Assembly (NCBI GenBank): GCA_025642065.1
Contig: JAODUP010000898.1
Coordinates: 1-64,000 of the forward strand
Length of the DNA stretch: 64,000 nucleotides
Reading direction: 5' to 3'
Source of the DNA: Paralvinella palmiformis
Taxonomy: Eukaryota > Annelida > Polychaeta > Terebellida > Alvinellidae
This document shows positions 11,461-22,165 of the stretch, piece after piece. The position numbers and the translations under genes are program-made. The notes under the pieces are model-generated. The model was given only the letters and a program-made list of their open reading frames with translations, ran no database searches and was not told the origin of the DNA. Position 1 is the stretch's first letter. Each line of letters begins with the position of its first letter.

Positions 11461-12831
11461 CTACTCTGAGGCGGTTTTAAAAGACGAATTGCATAACATG
11501 GGCACACCATTGTTATGAATTAATTAAAATTTCATTTAATGTTTAGTGCGGTATTCAAATGCTGGCAGTTTTAGCAGCATACGAAGGCGAACTCACGCGT
11601 GTCATTCGTAAAATATAGGTAACATTTCGTTAAAAATATTAACTATTTATTAAATATATATCCTTCTTACGTAATTACGTTGTATGATAGGCGAAACTAG
11701 TTGTTTATAATTTATATTCGATATCAATTACAAATAGGTCTCGATATTGTTACAATTGTGCTGTATGCATATTCCTCCTATGGCTATAGTGGCGTAACTA
11801 AGGTATGGCAAGTATGGTACGTACCCTGGGCGCCACTGGAAAGGGCAACACTGACTGGTATTTTTAGCTTATTTTATACTTATAAAAAGTTCTAGTTCTA
11901 GCCCGGGGCGTGTGGAATTTGTCTTCAGGCTAGATATGCGGTAGTCTCAAGTTCGTTTTTAGTATAATGATTTCCGCTGTTTTGGAGTTATTCGTGGTAG
12001 AAAAGGTATCATAGTTTAAAACACCCGTGCAGATACCTCACCAACCGTTACTAAAAAAAGAACTGTTCCCGACTGTAGGCTGGATTTTGGAATAGAATAA
12101 GCGACAAATATTTATTAGCCAATAGGTTCTTGATCTGAAATAATGCCACGGTCTACTGCTGTAACCATTTCAGATGTCATATTTATAAGTATTTACTGAA
12201 TATAAGAACCATGCTTGAAGGATGGGAGAGATTCTGGTGAGGTGGTGATCTTGTCTGGTAAACGTGCATTTGCATTATGATGGTCACGTGACTCAAATAC
12301 TCTCCGTATTGGCCAGTTGTCTTTGTTTAGAATAAATAAAAGCACGTGGTCTTGTTTATATGGTGGATTCTGTCCCTTTCCTTTTTATTTGTTTGATCAT
12401 TGTTGTTTTTTTAATTATTTAATGTTAATATTATGACATAAATATGGATTTCATATATCATATTAACTGTTGTTATACTTTGCTGAAGAAATTATGTGCA
12501 GTTTTTGGTAACTTAATTGTGTTTCTTCCTTGTTTCTTTGTGTATGAATTATTACTGTCTTTGTTTGATATTTTTGGCTTTATTTTATTATCTGATATTT
12601 GGCAGCTAATGAGACACAACATGATGGCAATAGTCCATTGGACCTTCGGCCCGAAGGACTAAAAATGTGAATGACCATAAGTTTTCTAATTTTATAACCT
12701 TTGAATATTTTAACCACCATATAATGTAGAACATAACTGATTAGCTGTATGCTTCCAAGCGTAAATAAATTGAGGTTGCAATGACGCCAGAAATTGTTCA
12801 GTTTTAATTTATTTCTAAATCTTTTTAACAG
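11461..12831. other. No supported gene
   Basis: AT-rich. A short string 'agtggcgtaactaaggtatg' at about 11790 followed by 'gggcgccact' looks like one end of a small DNA transposon, but I could not find the partner end. A hydrophobic frame at 12444-12662 is T-rich low complexity and unsupported. Confidence 0.4.
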
Positions 12832-13034
12832 ATTTGGAGTCATCGACATGTGACATCCTCGACATCAATACAGACCAAACACCTTTAGTAAATCCATTCA
12901 TGTTAGCGCCAAAACATAAACCTCGGTCTTTGTCAAAGCCTGTAGAAAGCCACACAAATTACACAGGGCTGCCCTCAAAAGGCAATGCGACAGTTAATCA
13001 AGATTTGTGTATGTTGTTGACACTTACAGACAAT
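12832..13034 (+). CDS. Candidate internal exon upstream of the DUF4806-like exon
   Basis: The exon is bounded by an acceptor (ctttttaacag, AG at 12830-12831) and a strong donor (GTAAGT from 13035). It is open in one frame for 67 codons and encodes a Ser/Thr/Pro-rich linker, for example 'PFMLAPKHKPRSLSKPVESH'. Its donor phase (0) matches the acceptor phase of the exon at 13172, and joining them keeps the frame open. No first exon or start codon was found upstream. The low-complexity linker fits the variable region that usually precedes DUF4806, but on its own it identifies nothing. Confidence 0.45.
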
Positions 13035-13171
13035 GTAAGTTGTAACTTATGCATAATACTATGATCTTTCCTTGCATGTGTTATTCAGCAGAAGAAGGAC
13101 TATGTTCGATTCTATAAAACTTTTAACATAAGTTATTTACGTCTCATAAATTTCATGTTTGTTTCTGATAG

Positions 13172-13444
13172 CAATGGGGGTTAAGATATCAAAACCGGCG
13201 GCTGATGAACATCATCAGCTACTTAAAAGTGGAGGATGGGGAAACGGACCTACCAAATGATATCAATCTCCCCATACAAACAATGGATGCTCTGGACCAA
13301 CTAAAACATATACTGAATGATTCAATGAAGATGAAAATATTGATAAGACTGGCAAAGTACTCTACATGTGATGGAACTATTGTGTTTTGTTTTGTCACTT
13401 TGTATAGCATCATTCACGTTATTAACTTTTTCCTGTCAGATTAA
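13172..13444 (+). CDS. Candidate exon with DUF4806-like sequence
   Basis: It follows an acceptor (tttctgatag, AG at 13170-13171). The frame opens with 'QWGLRYQNRRLMNIISYLKV' and reaches 'INLPIQTMDALDQLKHILND' and then 'SMKMKILIRLA'. A 'LPl.t.eeLe.le..L.d...+..l...L' pattern is the start of DUF4806, a domain of unknown function common in invertebrate and transposon-derived proteins. The rest of the domain (the glycine turn and final helices) is missing, so either a further donor lies around 13365 or the copy is truncated. The stop at 13442-13444 comes after a hydrophobic run that does not look like DUF4806. Confidence 0.45.
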   Translation, partial: QWGLRYQNRRLMNIISYLKVEDGETDLPNDINLPIQTMDALDQLKHILNDSMKMKILIRLAKYSTCDGTIVFCFVTLYSIIHVINFFLSD

Positions 13445-14127
13445 ATACCTAGTCTCAATTGGGGCAGTGTTTGAGCGATATTTTCGCATTTTAAAATAAA
13501 ATATCGCATATTTGTTTATATAGCGCGACACCGATGTGGAGGGACACCAGCAATATTTCACAACACGTGTTTTGGTTGTTCGTGATCTAACAGGTCTTAA
13601 ACATTAACTATAATTGGCACATCAAAGAAGGTTTGCCTTCAAACCTCCTCTCATTCTACAAAGGATTTTTGGGGTAGGTAAAAGTGAGTTCCCAGAAGCA
13701 CCTGGATTTATACGCGCGTCATATTTCCTACCAGCTGAGGGAAAGATATTTTCGGCTATCCTTGACACACAACACTATAGGATTCAACCCAATAAGAGCC
13801 AGAGTCGAATAAAATCCTCACATTGCTGCATACTAACCCATTATTATTCAATAAATAATAATTAATTTCCACCAAACTGTTATTTGAATCTCACAAACAC
13901 ACCAGTCTTTATGTAATAATACTTGATAGTCACGCGCTGTTATCTACCAATACCTCCAGATGTATTGTGAAACCTTGCTCGCTACTTGCCGTGAAACAAT
14001 TAATTAATAACGCTTATCAGTTACATTCAGACGTGTGTTGTGAGACAAGTTTGTTTATTACTCTGGTTGTAATGAAAAGTACCGAGATCCAGACCTCGAC
14101 CTTAGCTAAGCAGTCTGTCTTTCAAAA
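13445..14127. other. No supported feature
   Basis: The frame at 13614-13865 contains a few protein-like strings but no recognisable domain. Nothing else stands out before the duplicated block begins. Confidence 0.4.
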
Positions 14128-14159
14128 CTTCCTAACATCAATCAGTTCGACAACGAGCC

Positions 14160-14340
14160 ATGAATTTACAATAACATCAAAGCGAAATTCATGTGTGTTT
14201 TAGCTTGTATAATAAGGCATATCCACAAAGAATCTCAAGCCGCGAATTCAAACTCCGAATGTTTCTTCAGGAGACTGAATCCAGAATGGCGACCTTGCTT
14301 GCTGAGACATATGTAATGCCTTACCAGTCAAAGCGAAATC
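14160..14340 (+). repeat. Dispersed repeat R4, inside copy A
   Basis: 'gtgtgttttagcttgtataa' and 'taaggcatatccac' lead into 'cgcgaattcaaactccgaat', 'gtttcttcaggagactgaat' and 'ccagaatggcgaccttgctt'. The phrase 'gcgaaattcatgtgt' before it and 'gcgaaatccatgtgt' after it may be short flanking direct repeats. Confidence 0.7.
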
Positions 14341-15677
14341 CATGTGTTTCGCTGCCGGTGAATAAATTGATATTGATATATTTACGAAGCACTTGCTGAC
14401 ACCATGAGTTTGATAGGACTGGGTCAGCTTTTTCGAGAATGGCGACAATGATTCGGATTTTGACGGATTTTCAGCCAATACTTGACCTCGACTTATACAG
14501 CGAGCATATGCCTGAGGGTAGAATTACAAGGTCAAAAATTTACCTCGACTTAAATACGCGAGTATATAAGCTAGTCTGATACGCTTAACACAAGAGAAGT
14601 TTTCATCTGATGATCAGAAGGATTGTCGGGAAACGTGGGCAACATGTGGGCAGAAAAGCAACCGAAGGTCACAAAAATAGATGGTAAGATGTTACTGTGC
14701 ACAATTATTTAATATGTAGACAATGTCTGCTATGTATATTGCTTCAATGACGATCCAATATTCATAATTTTTACGTAATTTATAGTACATTGTACCTAGC
14801 AAATGACGCAGCTATCGAAAACAAGTTAAACACTGATTTTAATCCTAGAAAATTGTATTATTTTTGTGTAGGGGTGTAAATAAGACTTATTTCGGAATTT
14901 TATTCTCACACGAGTGACAATATTTCCATATAACATTGTGAAAAACTTACATACAGTTACGTCACTGGTGATTAAGGTGTCTGGGTCGGCTATCACATAT
15001 TACTTTTGAATTAATAATATATTTGGGAGTTTTGTAGAGAAACTGACAATTTCTTATCGGATCTTGCTCAAAACATCATAGAATACGGTGAACTAAGTTA
15101 AATTAGTTATTGTCACATAATTGACCACGTGATACGTTACTCATAATCGTAGTGGATGATCACAGTAGGTGCATCAATAAGGTTTTATTTCGAAGAATAA
15201 GACACAAACAGAACGGGATATTGAGATATGAGGTATTAAACAGACATGGGAATGTAGCGAGATATTCTCAGATAGAGATTGGAGTAAAATGCACCATTAG
15301 CTATGACTATGACTGAGCAAATGTTTGGTCGCTGAAATTCTGACAAACCACAATATCTACTACTAACCGCGAGGAAGAAACTTAGTAAAGTGGTAATCAC
15401 AAGAAACATACTGACGTATTAGTTGTTTAATTGTTTTAAGACTCTGAAGTGATTTAAGGTATGCATAAATTATGCACAGCTAAATTGAAGTTGTCAAACT
15501 GAAAACAAGGGACATTGTCAAAAGCGCCGACTTGGATTGAAACAAAACTAGTGTAGGTTAAAACTAAACGTATTTCAATTAAATTCTATATCTAACTAGA
15601 TATCTTTGGCTGGTTAACTTGATTTAATTTAGCGCCATTTATCTAAGTCATATATTCGCCCCGCCTCACGCTGTGTC

Positions 15678-16361
15678 ATGTGCTTGATGGGAGAGAACTT
15701 TCGAAGGGGAATTATGTACCCAACAATCAGGGCCGTGGTGTCACAGATCAATACCTTGCAGGAGGACACAGGACTCACTCCTTACCTGGACCAGGTTGAG
15801 ACACTCATAACTGGTGCAAATAAATTCCAAGGAATAAAGCTTCGTAATTCACCCCAAATAATTTCTAGTTTCCAGAAAGGATATAAGGACTTCCTAGCTT
15901 GTCAACATTCTTGTGCAAATAGAGAAGCGTTACCCAGAGTCTGCTGTTGATACCCTCCATGCATTATCTGTACTGGGCCTACGTAGACTGAATGGTATGT
16001 CAGAGGAAGATGCTGGCAAACTTGGCAATGATGAAATTGTCATGTTGAGTCAAAAGTATGGACAGGGGATGAACCATATATTGAAGCATCCTAGACTCAC
16101 CAGGCGTGGGCTATGCTGAAGACTTTGGTCAGGTCCCAACACGCACTACCCTACAGAGTCACTTCCAGTTTTGTGGAACATCATCAACACTCACCACGAG
16201 ATGTGTTTCCAAACCTGTTGATCCTGGCATCGATGGCAGTGGTATTTTCAGTCCACACTGCAGATGTAGAGAGGGGGTTTTCAGCACAGAACAAATTGAA
16301 AACCCATCTCCGTAACAGACTGTCCAGTCAGAGACTAAAGACCATAGCAATAATCAAATAG
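15678..16361 (+). pseudogene. hAT transposase C-terminal relic, copy A
   Basis: Three overlapping frames (15678-15950, 15913-16119, 16113-16361) together read as the C-terminal third of a hAT transposase. The last one holds the dimerisation region: 'FPNLLILASMAVVFSVHTAD', then 'VERGFSAQNKLKTHLRNRLS' and 'LKTIAIIK' before a stop. The pattern 'vst.dcERgFS..n.iKt.lRnrL' is diagnostic of this family, as in the ZNF862/KIAA1586-type hAT branch. An AATAAAT signal follows at about 16450. Two frame changes are shared with the copy at 56640-57353, so they predate the duplication. The zinc-finger and RNase H-like catalytic parts are not visible upstream. Confidence 0.8.
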
Positions 16362-16493
16362 GAGTTCCCTCACTGGCGGGACTTCAGCTATGATGAGGCC
16401 CTCTCAGTAGTCAGGAGGGGAAAGGGTGGACTAAAAACTGTGTAAAACAAATAAATATACCATTTTTTCAAATGTTAGTACTGTGTTTATACT

Positions 16494-16497
<4 letters not shown>

Positions 16498-16539
<42 letters not shown>

Positions 16540-16607
16540 TAGATTGATGGCAGCCAGTGAGGTGAACTTTTTTATAAACAATGTATCATTGTGAATGTAT
16601 GTCACTG

Positions 16608-16668
<61 letters not shown>
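16498..16668. repeat. Two (TA)n microsatellites
   Basis: Pure (TA)n tracts at about 16498-16537 and 16612-16668 are separated by 'atcatagattgatggcagcc'. Both are present but of other lengths in copy B (57489-57524 and 57606-57632). Confidence 0.9.
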
Positions 16669-16669
<1 letters not shown>

Positions 16670-17439
16670 CAACATTGTACTAATATTTTCAGGTTCATTG
16701 AAGTTAATAAGGAGAGATTTTGTTATTAATAAACTTATAAGCATTTGCATTGAAATCTTGGTGGTACCTAACACACAGTGACGCAAATGCTTGTGTAATT
16801 TTCAAACAAACAAGCACACAATTACACAATCATTTTATCTAGTTTGTATATATTAATAATTGTTGGTGTGACTTGCTGTGCATGTTGGATTCTTTTAGTT
16901 ATCGGATAATTTATTTATAAATAGATGTCTCCATGTAAAATGTGATGTTTTCAGGAGGGGGAGACACATATCCCCTAAATTTCAAATCAAATTGTGCCGA
17001 TGTGTCATTAAACAACATCCATCCATTCATCCTAAATTTCAAATCCTAGCTCAAACACTGCACACAGTAGGTTTTTGGTTTTGTAATGCCAAATCAATGC
17101 CCTGTTATCCAAATATGGTGTATTACTAGATAATAAAATCCTGCAATGAAGCAATATATTATTTTTCTAGCATCAAACCTGAACTATTTATGATAAAATG
17201 CATATATATTATAGGCCTATTCGTGCCTATTGCTATATCCGATATTGTATCTGCTGAACCTATGAATAAGACAATGACATTTTGTTGATTTTAGCATATT
17301 GGAAAATATAAATAATTTGATTTCTCAGGATGATTATCATTTTTCATTTCAGGAATGAATGAAGCCTCTACAGAAATATTTGGAGTCAGATGCCATTTCA
17401 ACACAGTTTATTTCGAATTAAAAACCGTCAGATACAGAC

Positions 17440-18059
17440 ATGGCTAGAGTACAGAGAGCAGCGAAAAGGTGTAGATATACAGAGGTGGGGGCCATTGAGG
17501 AGGTAACTGCTGAGGTGATACCATTGAGGAGCCAGAAGTTAAAACAGTGACTTTGAGTTCTCAGACATATCAGAGTGTTGTGACAAAGACGAGTGAGACT
17601 GGGAGTGTTTGCATAAAAATACACTTGTTTTACATCAGAATGTTTATAAGGGATAATGGTGTCATCCACTATTATACAGACTTGGAGACATATGAGACAT
17701 TACTGTTTGTTCTGAGACACTAGGACCTCAAGTGCATGTACTGAATTATATGATCAATTTTTCCTGGTTCTCATGAAACTAAGATGATATACAACAAATT
17801 TTGAATTATCGAGGCTCTTTAACAAATCTGAGTCAGATGTGTACAACATTTTTGTACATGGACCCGCTTCATGTCATTGCAGTGGATAGATGTATATCTA
17901 TGGCCTGACTATGATGTGGTACATTTCTTTGCACCAGATAGTTTCAAAGCCAAAGTTGCTACAACAAGAGTAATTGTTGGCAGTACTGAATGCCTGATCA
18001 AGAAACCACCATCCCTCTTCATGCATCATACACATGCAAGTTTTTTAATGAATTTCTAA
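17440..18059 (+). pseudogene. DDE_Tnp_4-type transposase relic, copy A
   Basis: An ATG at 17440 opens a frame (MARVQRAAKR...) that breaks soon. Further on, two frames give 'DQFFLVLMKLR', 'TTNFELSRLFNKSESDVYNI' and then 'WIDVYLWPDYDVVHFFAPDS', 'KVATTRVIV' and 'GSTECLIKKP'. This order (a helix-turn-helix-like 'F..L.klr....e.a..F.vs...v..i' part, 'WP..d', then 'TRVI.DgTE') is that of IS4EU/PIF-Harbinger-like DDE_Tnp_4 transposases. The first catalytic Asp before GTE is Gly here; copy B keeps Asp at the same place. The remainder of the DDE fold is gone. Confidence 0.7.
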
Positions 18060-18995
18060 TCCTGGGGGATGGTGTATTTGCTATATATTGTTAAATAAAT
18101 AATTGGAATATAAAACCAGTTTTGTTACAGATTGCTAGTTTGTTGAATAAGAACAATATTTAACTATCAGACTCTAACTTATGGTGAATAAACTTGGTGT
18201 GCAAAAATTATAACAACCATCTATCTCTTCTTTTTTATTACATTTGTGCTCTAATATTCTATTTATCAAGTTAAACAGGATCATTCCTATTTTTGGACCT
18301 GTTGGTATGCTAGACAGATAAGGTCTGATTTATTAAATACCGAGGATTATATAACATCTTATTTGTTATGGAGTAATTAATAATGGAGAATTACACACTA
18401 TTTTGATTAACTCCTTCAGGGCAGGAGTCAAATAGTAAATGCATTTGACTATATAAGCATTGTTACAAGCTCTGATAGAGAGTTTCACGTTATATTTAAA
18501 TCAATAGCAAGAGTGTGTCATAGGCTTAAACATTTGTATTTTATTAGGGTTTCTCTGTGCTACCATCTAGTGAATGCCCCCACAGAGTCCCCATAACATT
18601 ATAGTGGTGTTTTGAATATCCCAATGAGATGTTAAATAGACCAGTTCACGGTTTGGCGGCCATCTTGACCTAATTCGACTTGGTGAGTAAACGAACGCAC
18701 GTGTTTCATTGTGTAGCATGAATGAATGTCATAGATGCTTACTTTGGGATAGCTATTTGCGGAGTTGTGGCTCTATTTACCGATGCTGTAGAAACTTATA
18801 AAAAACTGAACCCAAAACAATATGATAGAAGACCTTCAAGATTATATTTTGGTGACTCCAAAATCGAACGAATCAATTATATGTATTCTGTATTATCGTC
18901 CATTTTCGTTCGTTAATTTCTGTTTTAGTATTAGTTAAAGCCTATAATCAGCTATATAGGTCGACGTGTTCACATTTTGTTTTCACACGATGCAG

Positions 18996-19190
18996 GTTGT
19001 TCCCATTCCCAAGCAAAAAAGTGATCGTGAAAGAAGGGAGAAGTGGCTACGGAACTTGAACAGAGGGGGTGAACTACATTCCTACAAGTTCAAAGAACCA
19101 TCCAAGTCCCATCGTGTCTGCTCTCTACATTTCATCGACAGCAAACCTTCACACATCCATCAAGATCCAGAAATTAATTTAGGACATTAA
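18996..19190 (+). pseudogene. THAP-domain exon, C-terminal half
   Basis: It follows an acceptor (tttcacacgatgcag, AG at 18994-18995). The frame has 'PIPKQKSDRERREKWL', then 'KSHRVCSLHFIDSKPS' and 'DPEINLGH', then a stop. The 'iP......rr.kWl..lnR....s..sRvCs.HF..gkP' pattern is the second half of a THAP zinc finger: the last Cys-x2-His pair is present (CSLH), and the first CxxC pair should lie on an earlier exon. I could not fix that exon; 18720-18916 is open but does not show the expected pair. THAP domains occur both in host genes and in transposases, so origin is open. The Gypsy LTR begins 33 bp after the stop. Confidence 0.6.
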
Positions 19191-19223
19191 GTTAAAAAAT
19201 GTTAAAGGCATCGAGATAGAGAA

Positions 19224-19367
19224 TGTAATGTTGTCAATCCATAACAGTCCACAATTAATTATATCGAAGACTTAATGTTGGTATTTAGAATTGTAACGGA
19301 CCGGAAACAGTTTAGAGAATAAACCAGATGGTCAAGGTTGTATCTGTGATTTATTAAGAATATACTT
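19224..19367 (+). repeat. Gypsy 5' LTR, 144 bp
   Basis: Starts TGTAATGTTGTC and ends ATATACTT, directly before the primer site. An AATAAA lies at about 19319. It is the same length as the 3' LTR with about three mismatches. Confidence 0.93.
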
Positions 19368-19390
19368 TGGCGACGAGGTTATTCGAACTC
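19368..19390 (+). promoter_or_regulatory. Primer binding site, tRNA-Ser(GCT) type
   Basis: TGGCGACGAGG starts at the first base after the LTR and is the complement of the 3' end of metazoan tRNA-Ser(GCT), ending CCTCGTCG-CCA. A few bases on, ATTCGAAC (19381-19388) also matches the complement of the T-loop of that tRNA. Confidence 0.75.
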
Positions 19391-19395
19391 TATCT

Positions 19396-19945
19396 GTGTT
19401 AATCGTTACCTGTGTGTACACGATAGCAGGTGCATTGTCAATATTTCCAACGTTTGAGTGTGAAGACTTAAATAATGCCGGTCCACGTTGGACGAAGTGG
19501 TTGAGTCGTTTTGAAGTGTTGTTATCCACCATGGACATTCGTGATACAGAACCAGAGAAGAAAAGAAAAAAAGCTTTGCTATTGCACTATATGGGTGCAG
19601 AGTGCTATGAAACTTTGAAGAACGAAGAAGACGATTACAGTGCTGTCAAAACAAAAATGAATGACTATTTTGTGCCAAAATATAAAGTGAGTTTGAAAGA
19701 CAGGCAAGTCAGAAAGAAGGTGATAATTTGGATCAGTTTTGCACAAGCGATTGTCTGTCAATTGTGACTTTACAGAAGGCACAGTGGAAAATGAAGTAAA
19801 AACGCAAATGATTCATGGCTGTACGTCCAAAAGCTTGAGAAAAAAGGGCTTGTCAAACCCTATGGACTTGAAAACACTGCTAGATCATGGTAAATCGATG
19901 GAAATAGCACTTTCTCAGTCTCATGCAATAGAGAGGATAGAATGA
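19396..19945 (+). pseudogene. gag: Gypsy gag, capsid part
   Basis: The frame 19396-19767 carries 'NNAGPRWTKWLSRFEVLLST' and 'KRKKALLLHYMGAECYETLK', a typical Gypsy capsid start ('W..W...fe..l'). A frame change near 19725-19745 moves it to 19739-19945, where it continues with 'RLSVNCDF' and 'EVKTQMIHGCTSKSLRKKGL'. Joined, this would be a capsid of normal spacing. The capsid would package the element RNA. Confidence 0.85.
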
Positions 19946-20034
19946 CAGCCGAAACGTCAAATCGTGTGCATAAACAAACTGGTGTCAAGGGAGGTGCAAG
20001 AGAAAATTTCTAAAAAACATTTGAAATTTTTCAG

Positions 20035-20265
20035 TTGCGCACTTGTTTCAACTGTGGTGGTCAGTACCCACATGAAGATGAGTGTCCAGCAAAACATCGT
20101 CGTTGTTACAAATGTGAATCGTATGGACACTACTCGAAATGTTGTAAGCAAAAATTTCCGAGAACAAAACAACATGATAAATGGCACAAGAAGTCTCGAG
20201 AACAAACAAATAAAGTTTCTATCAGCAACGTCGCAGGTAATTGTGATAGTGATTCTGATTATTGA
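20035..20265 (+). pseudogene. gag: Gypsy nucleocapsid, two CCHC zinc knuckles
   Basis: Two knuckles are visible in one frame: 'CFNCGGQYPHEDEC' and 'CYKCESYGHYSKCC'. The second fits CX2CX4HX4C; the first has a longer gap (CX2CX4HX3C, with His at the expected place). Basic residues follow (KQKFPRTKQHDKWHKKSREQ). It would bind element RNA. It is in a different frame from the capsid. Confidence 0.88.
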
Positions 20266-20330
20266 CTGGCAGTACGAAAATGTGAGGAGAAAATTCCTGA
20301 AATTAACATTAACTAGCTAGGGTATATGTT

Positions 20331-20429
20331 ATGATGTTAATAGACAGTGGAACTAGTGTAAACACTGTGGATGTGAAAACACTGTGTGAACATTCTAAAG
20401 AATTTTGTGAGTTATCAAAATCAGACACG
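20331..20429 (+). pseudogene. pol: Gypsy aspartic protease, N-terminal part
   Basis: A short frame contains 'VMMLIDSGTSVNTVD', the D-S-G active-site motif of retropepsins after two hydrophobic residues. The domain is then cut by the SINE at 20430-20608. Sequence resumes after it (KALDLKG...). Confidence 0.8.
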
Positions 20430-20608
20430 ATGATGATGATTGATGTTTTACGGCCACTTTTGTGCACACAGTAGGCTAAATGGGCCAAGCGACCTCCAAA
20501 GGTAATGAGACGAAGTGAAAGACGAAACAACCTTCAGATATGCCCACGCCGGGATTCGAACATGGGTGGTAGTGATATGTGGTCCAATTATTCCCTTACG
20601 CATCCACA
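20430..20608 (-). repeat. SINE family A nested in the Gypsy protease
   Basis: A - strand copy: ATC-rich tail at the left (gatgatgatgattgatg), then the complement of GTAAAAC, the body, and the tRNA-like head with B-box complement 'gggattcgaac' at the right. No clear target duplication of more than 2 bp is seen. It proves SINE activity after the Gypsy insertion. Confidence 0.85.
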
Positions 20609-20639
20609 AAAGCATTAGACTTGAAAGGAACATACATAG

Positions 20640-21540
20640 CCTAAGACTGGAGTAAAATTTGATGATGAATTCTATGTTGTGAGTGACCCTAAAAGCTGTT
20701 TACTGTCTTATGACACTGCAAAGCGGCTGAAATTAATCTCAATCATCAATGCTATAGAAGATTCAAGATCAAATGTGACAAAGAACATTGTACACGATTT
20801 TGATTCAATATTCCACGGGCTAGGAAAACTGAAGGATTTCCAGCTACAACTAAATATTGATGATACAGTGGAACCTCTGCATCAAAAACACAGACGAGCT
20901 CCTTTTCAACAAGACCGCAAGTTGAAGCGGCAATCAAGCAGCTATATGAGTATGACATATGTGAAGATCCTCAAAATACGCCGACTCCTTGGGTGTCACC
21001 AATAGTGGTAGTACCTAAGCCACGTGATCCTGATAACATCAGACTGTGTGTTGGTATGAGGGCTGCTAACCAAGCCATAGGAAGAGTCAAACATCCAATG
21101 CCAACTGTTCATGAGTTGATACATGATCTGAATGGTTGTTATGTATTTACAAAATTGGACCTCAATCAGGACTACCACCAGGTGGAGCTGCATCCTGACA
21201 GCCAATATTTCACTACGTTTAGTTCACATCTAGGACTGCACCGTTACAAGCTTTTAAATTTTGGTGTAAATGACGCTAGTGAAAATTTCAACAAATCATC
21301 GAGCAAGTGCTACATGGGCTTGATGGAGTAAAGAACATTTCTGACGACATCATCATTGCCAGTCGGAATGATGTAGAACATGAGAAACCTGTCCGTGCAT
21401 GTCTGGAACGTCTAATGAAGAAGGGCTTAACACTCAATCGAAATAAATGCAAATTCTTCCAATCCTCTGTGAAATTCTTCGGTAGCATTTTTAGTGAACA
21501 TGGTGTTTCGCCAGATCCGAAAAAAGGTAAAGTATGTTCG
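20640..21540 (+). pseudogene. pol: Gypsy reverse transcriptase
   Basis: Frames at 20679-21005, 20993-21331 and 21307-21543 cover the connector and RT. Seen are 'DTVEPLHQKHRRAPFQQ', 'SPIVVVPKPRDPDNIRLCVG', 'FTKLDLNQDYHQVELHPDSQ' (first catalytic Asp in KLDL), 'KLLNFGVNDASENF', the DD pair as 'NISDDIIIASRN' where YxDD is usual, and 'LTLNRNKCKFFQSSVKFFGS'. Both catalytic Asp of the DD pair are kept. Frame breaks sit near 20995 and 21300. Confidence 0.92.
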
Positions 21541-21699
21541 TGATGCGCCGAGACCGACAGACAAGCGACAGGTGAAGTCTATTCTAGGCATGGCGAATTA
21601 CGTACAAGATACATACCTGGTCTAGCCTCTCTTGTGAAACCACTTAAATCACGGGAAAAAACGTTTAGTGGACCAGTGAGTGTGAAGATGCCTGGTTAA

Positions 21700-22165
21700 A
21701 ATTGAAGGACAGTTAGACAAGTGATACTGTCATGTCGCACTTCAATCACAAGTTAGAGACCGAGTGGTCGATGATGGCCGTAGAGATGTTCAAATTGTCG
21801 CATATGCATCACGTGCACTGGACGACGTAGAATCTCGTTACTCGCAAACAGAGCGAGAAGCTCTAGCTGTTCGATGGGGAGTCAAACATTTTCATCTGTA
21901 TCTGTACGGCATAATGTTTACAGTGGTCACAGACCACAAAGCATTAGTCAGCATATTCTCAAATGTTGTCGCTAAGCCATCTCCTCGCACTGAACGATGG
22001 TGTTTACGTCTACAGCAATATACATTTAACACAGTGTACCGACCCGGCGCTGATAATCTAGCTGATTACATGTCGCATCACCCAGTCGCATCTACAAGTA
22101 GGTCACAGAAGAATATATCAACTACATGTGTGAAACAGCGTGTCCCAAAGCATTGTCACATATAG
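21700..22165 (+). pseudogene. pol: Gypsy RNase H
   Basis: The frame 21764-22165 shows 'VQIVAYASRALDDVESRYSQ', 'TEREALAVRWGVKHFHLYLY', 'FTVVTDHKALVSIFSN' and 'YRPGADNLADYMSHHP', the usual RNase H blocks with E (TERE), D (TDHK) and D (NLADYMSH). The N-terminal block with the first Asp (normally DASxxGxG) is lost in a short, damaged stretch around 21690-21770. Confidence 0.9.

Larger units (their letters stand above)
14128..18638 (+). repeat. Duplicated 4.5-kb block, copy A
   Basis: From 'cttcctaacatcaatcag' (14128) to about 'gagatgttaaata' (18638) this block is colinear and mostly near-identical to 50301-50950 plus 55885-59397. It contains an R4 repeat, a hAT transposase relic (15678-16361), two (TA)n tracts and a DDE_Tnp_4-type relic (17440-18059). 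Copy A lacks the 4.9-kb nest of insertions found in copy B. I could not see terminal inverted repeats at its ends, so a segmental duplication of transposon-rich DNA is as likely as one large composite element. Confidence 0.85.

Noticed and set aside
12444..12662. Hydrophobic 72-codon frame resembling membrane segments
   Set aside because: T-rich sequence yields Leu/Phe-rich translations by composition alone; no start or splice support.
16581..16786. Ile-Tyr repeat frames at (TA)n tracts (also 40425-40619, 42307-42504, 57475-57747)
   Set aside because: Produced by (TA)n and not by coding sequence.
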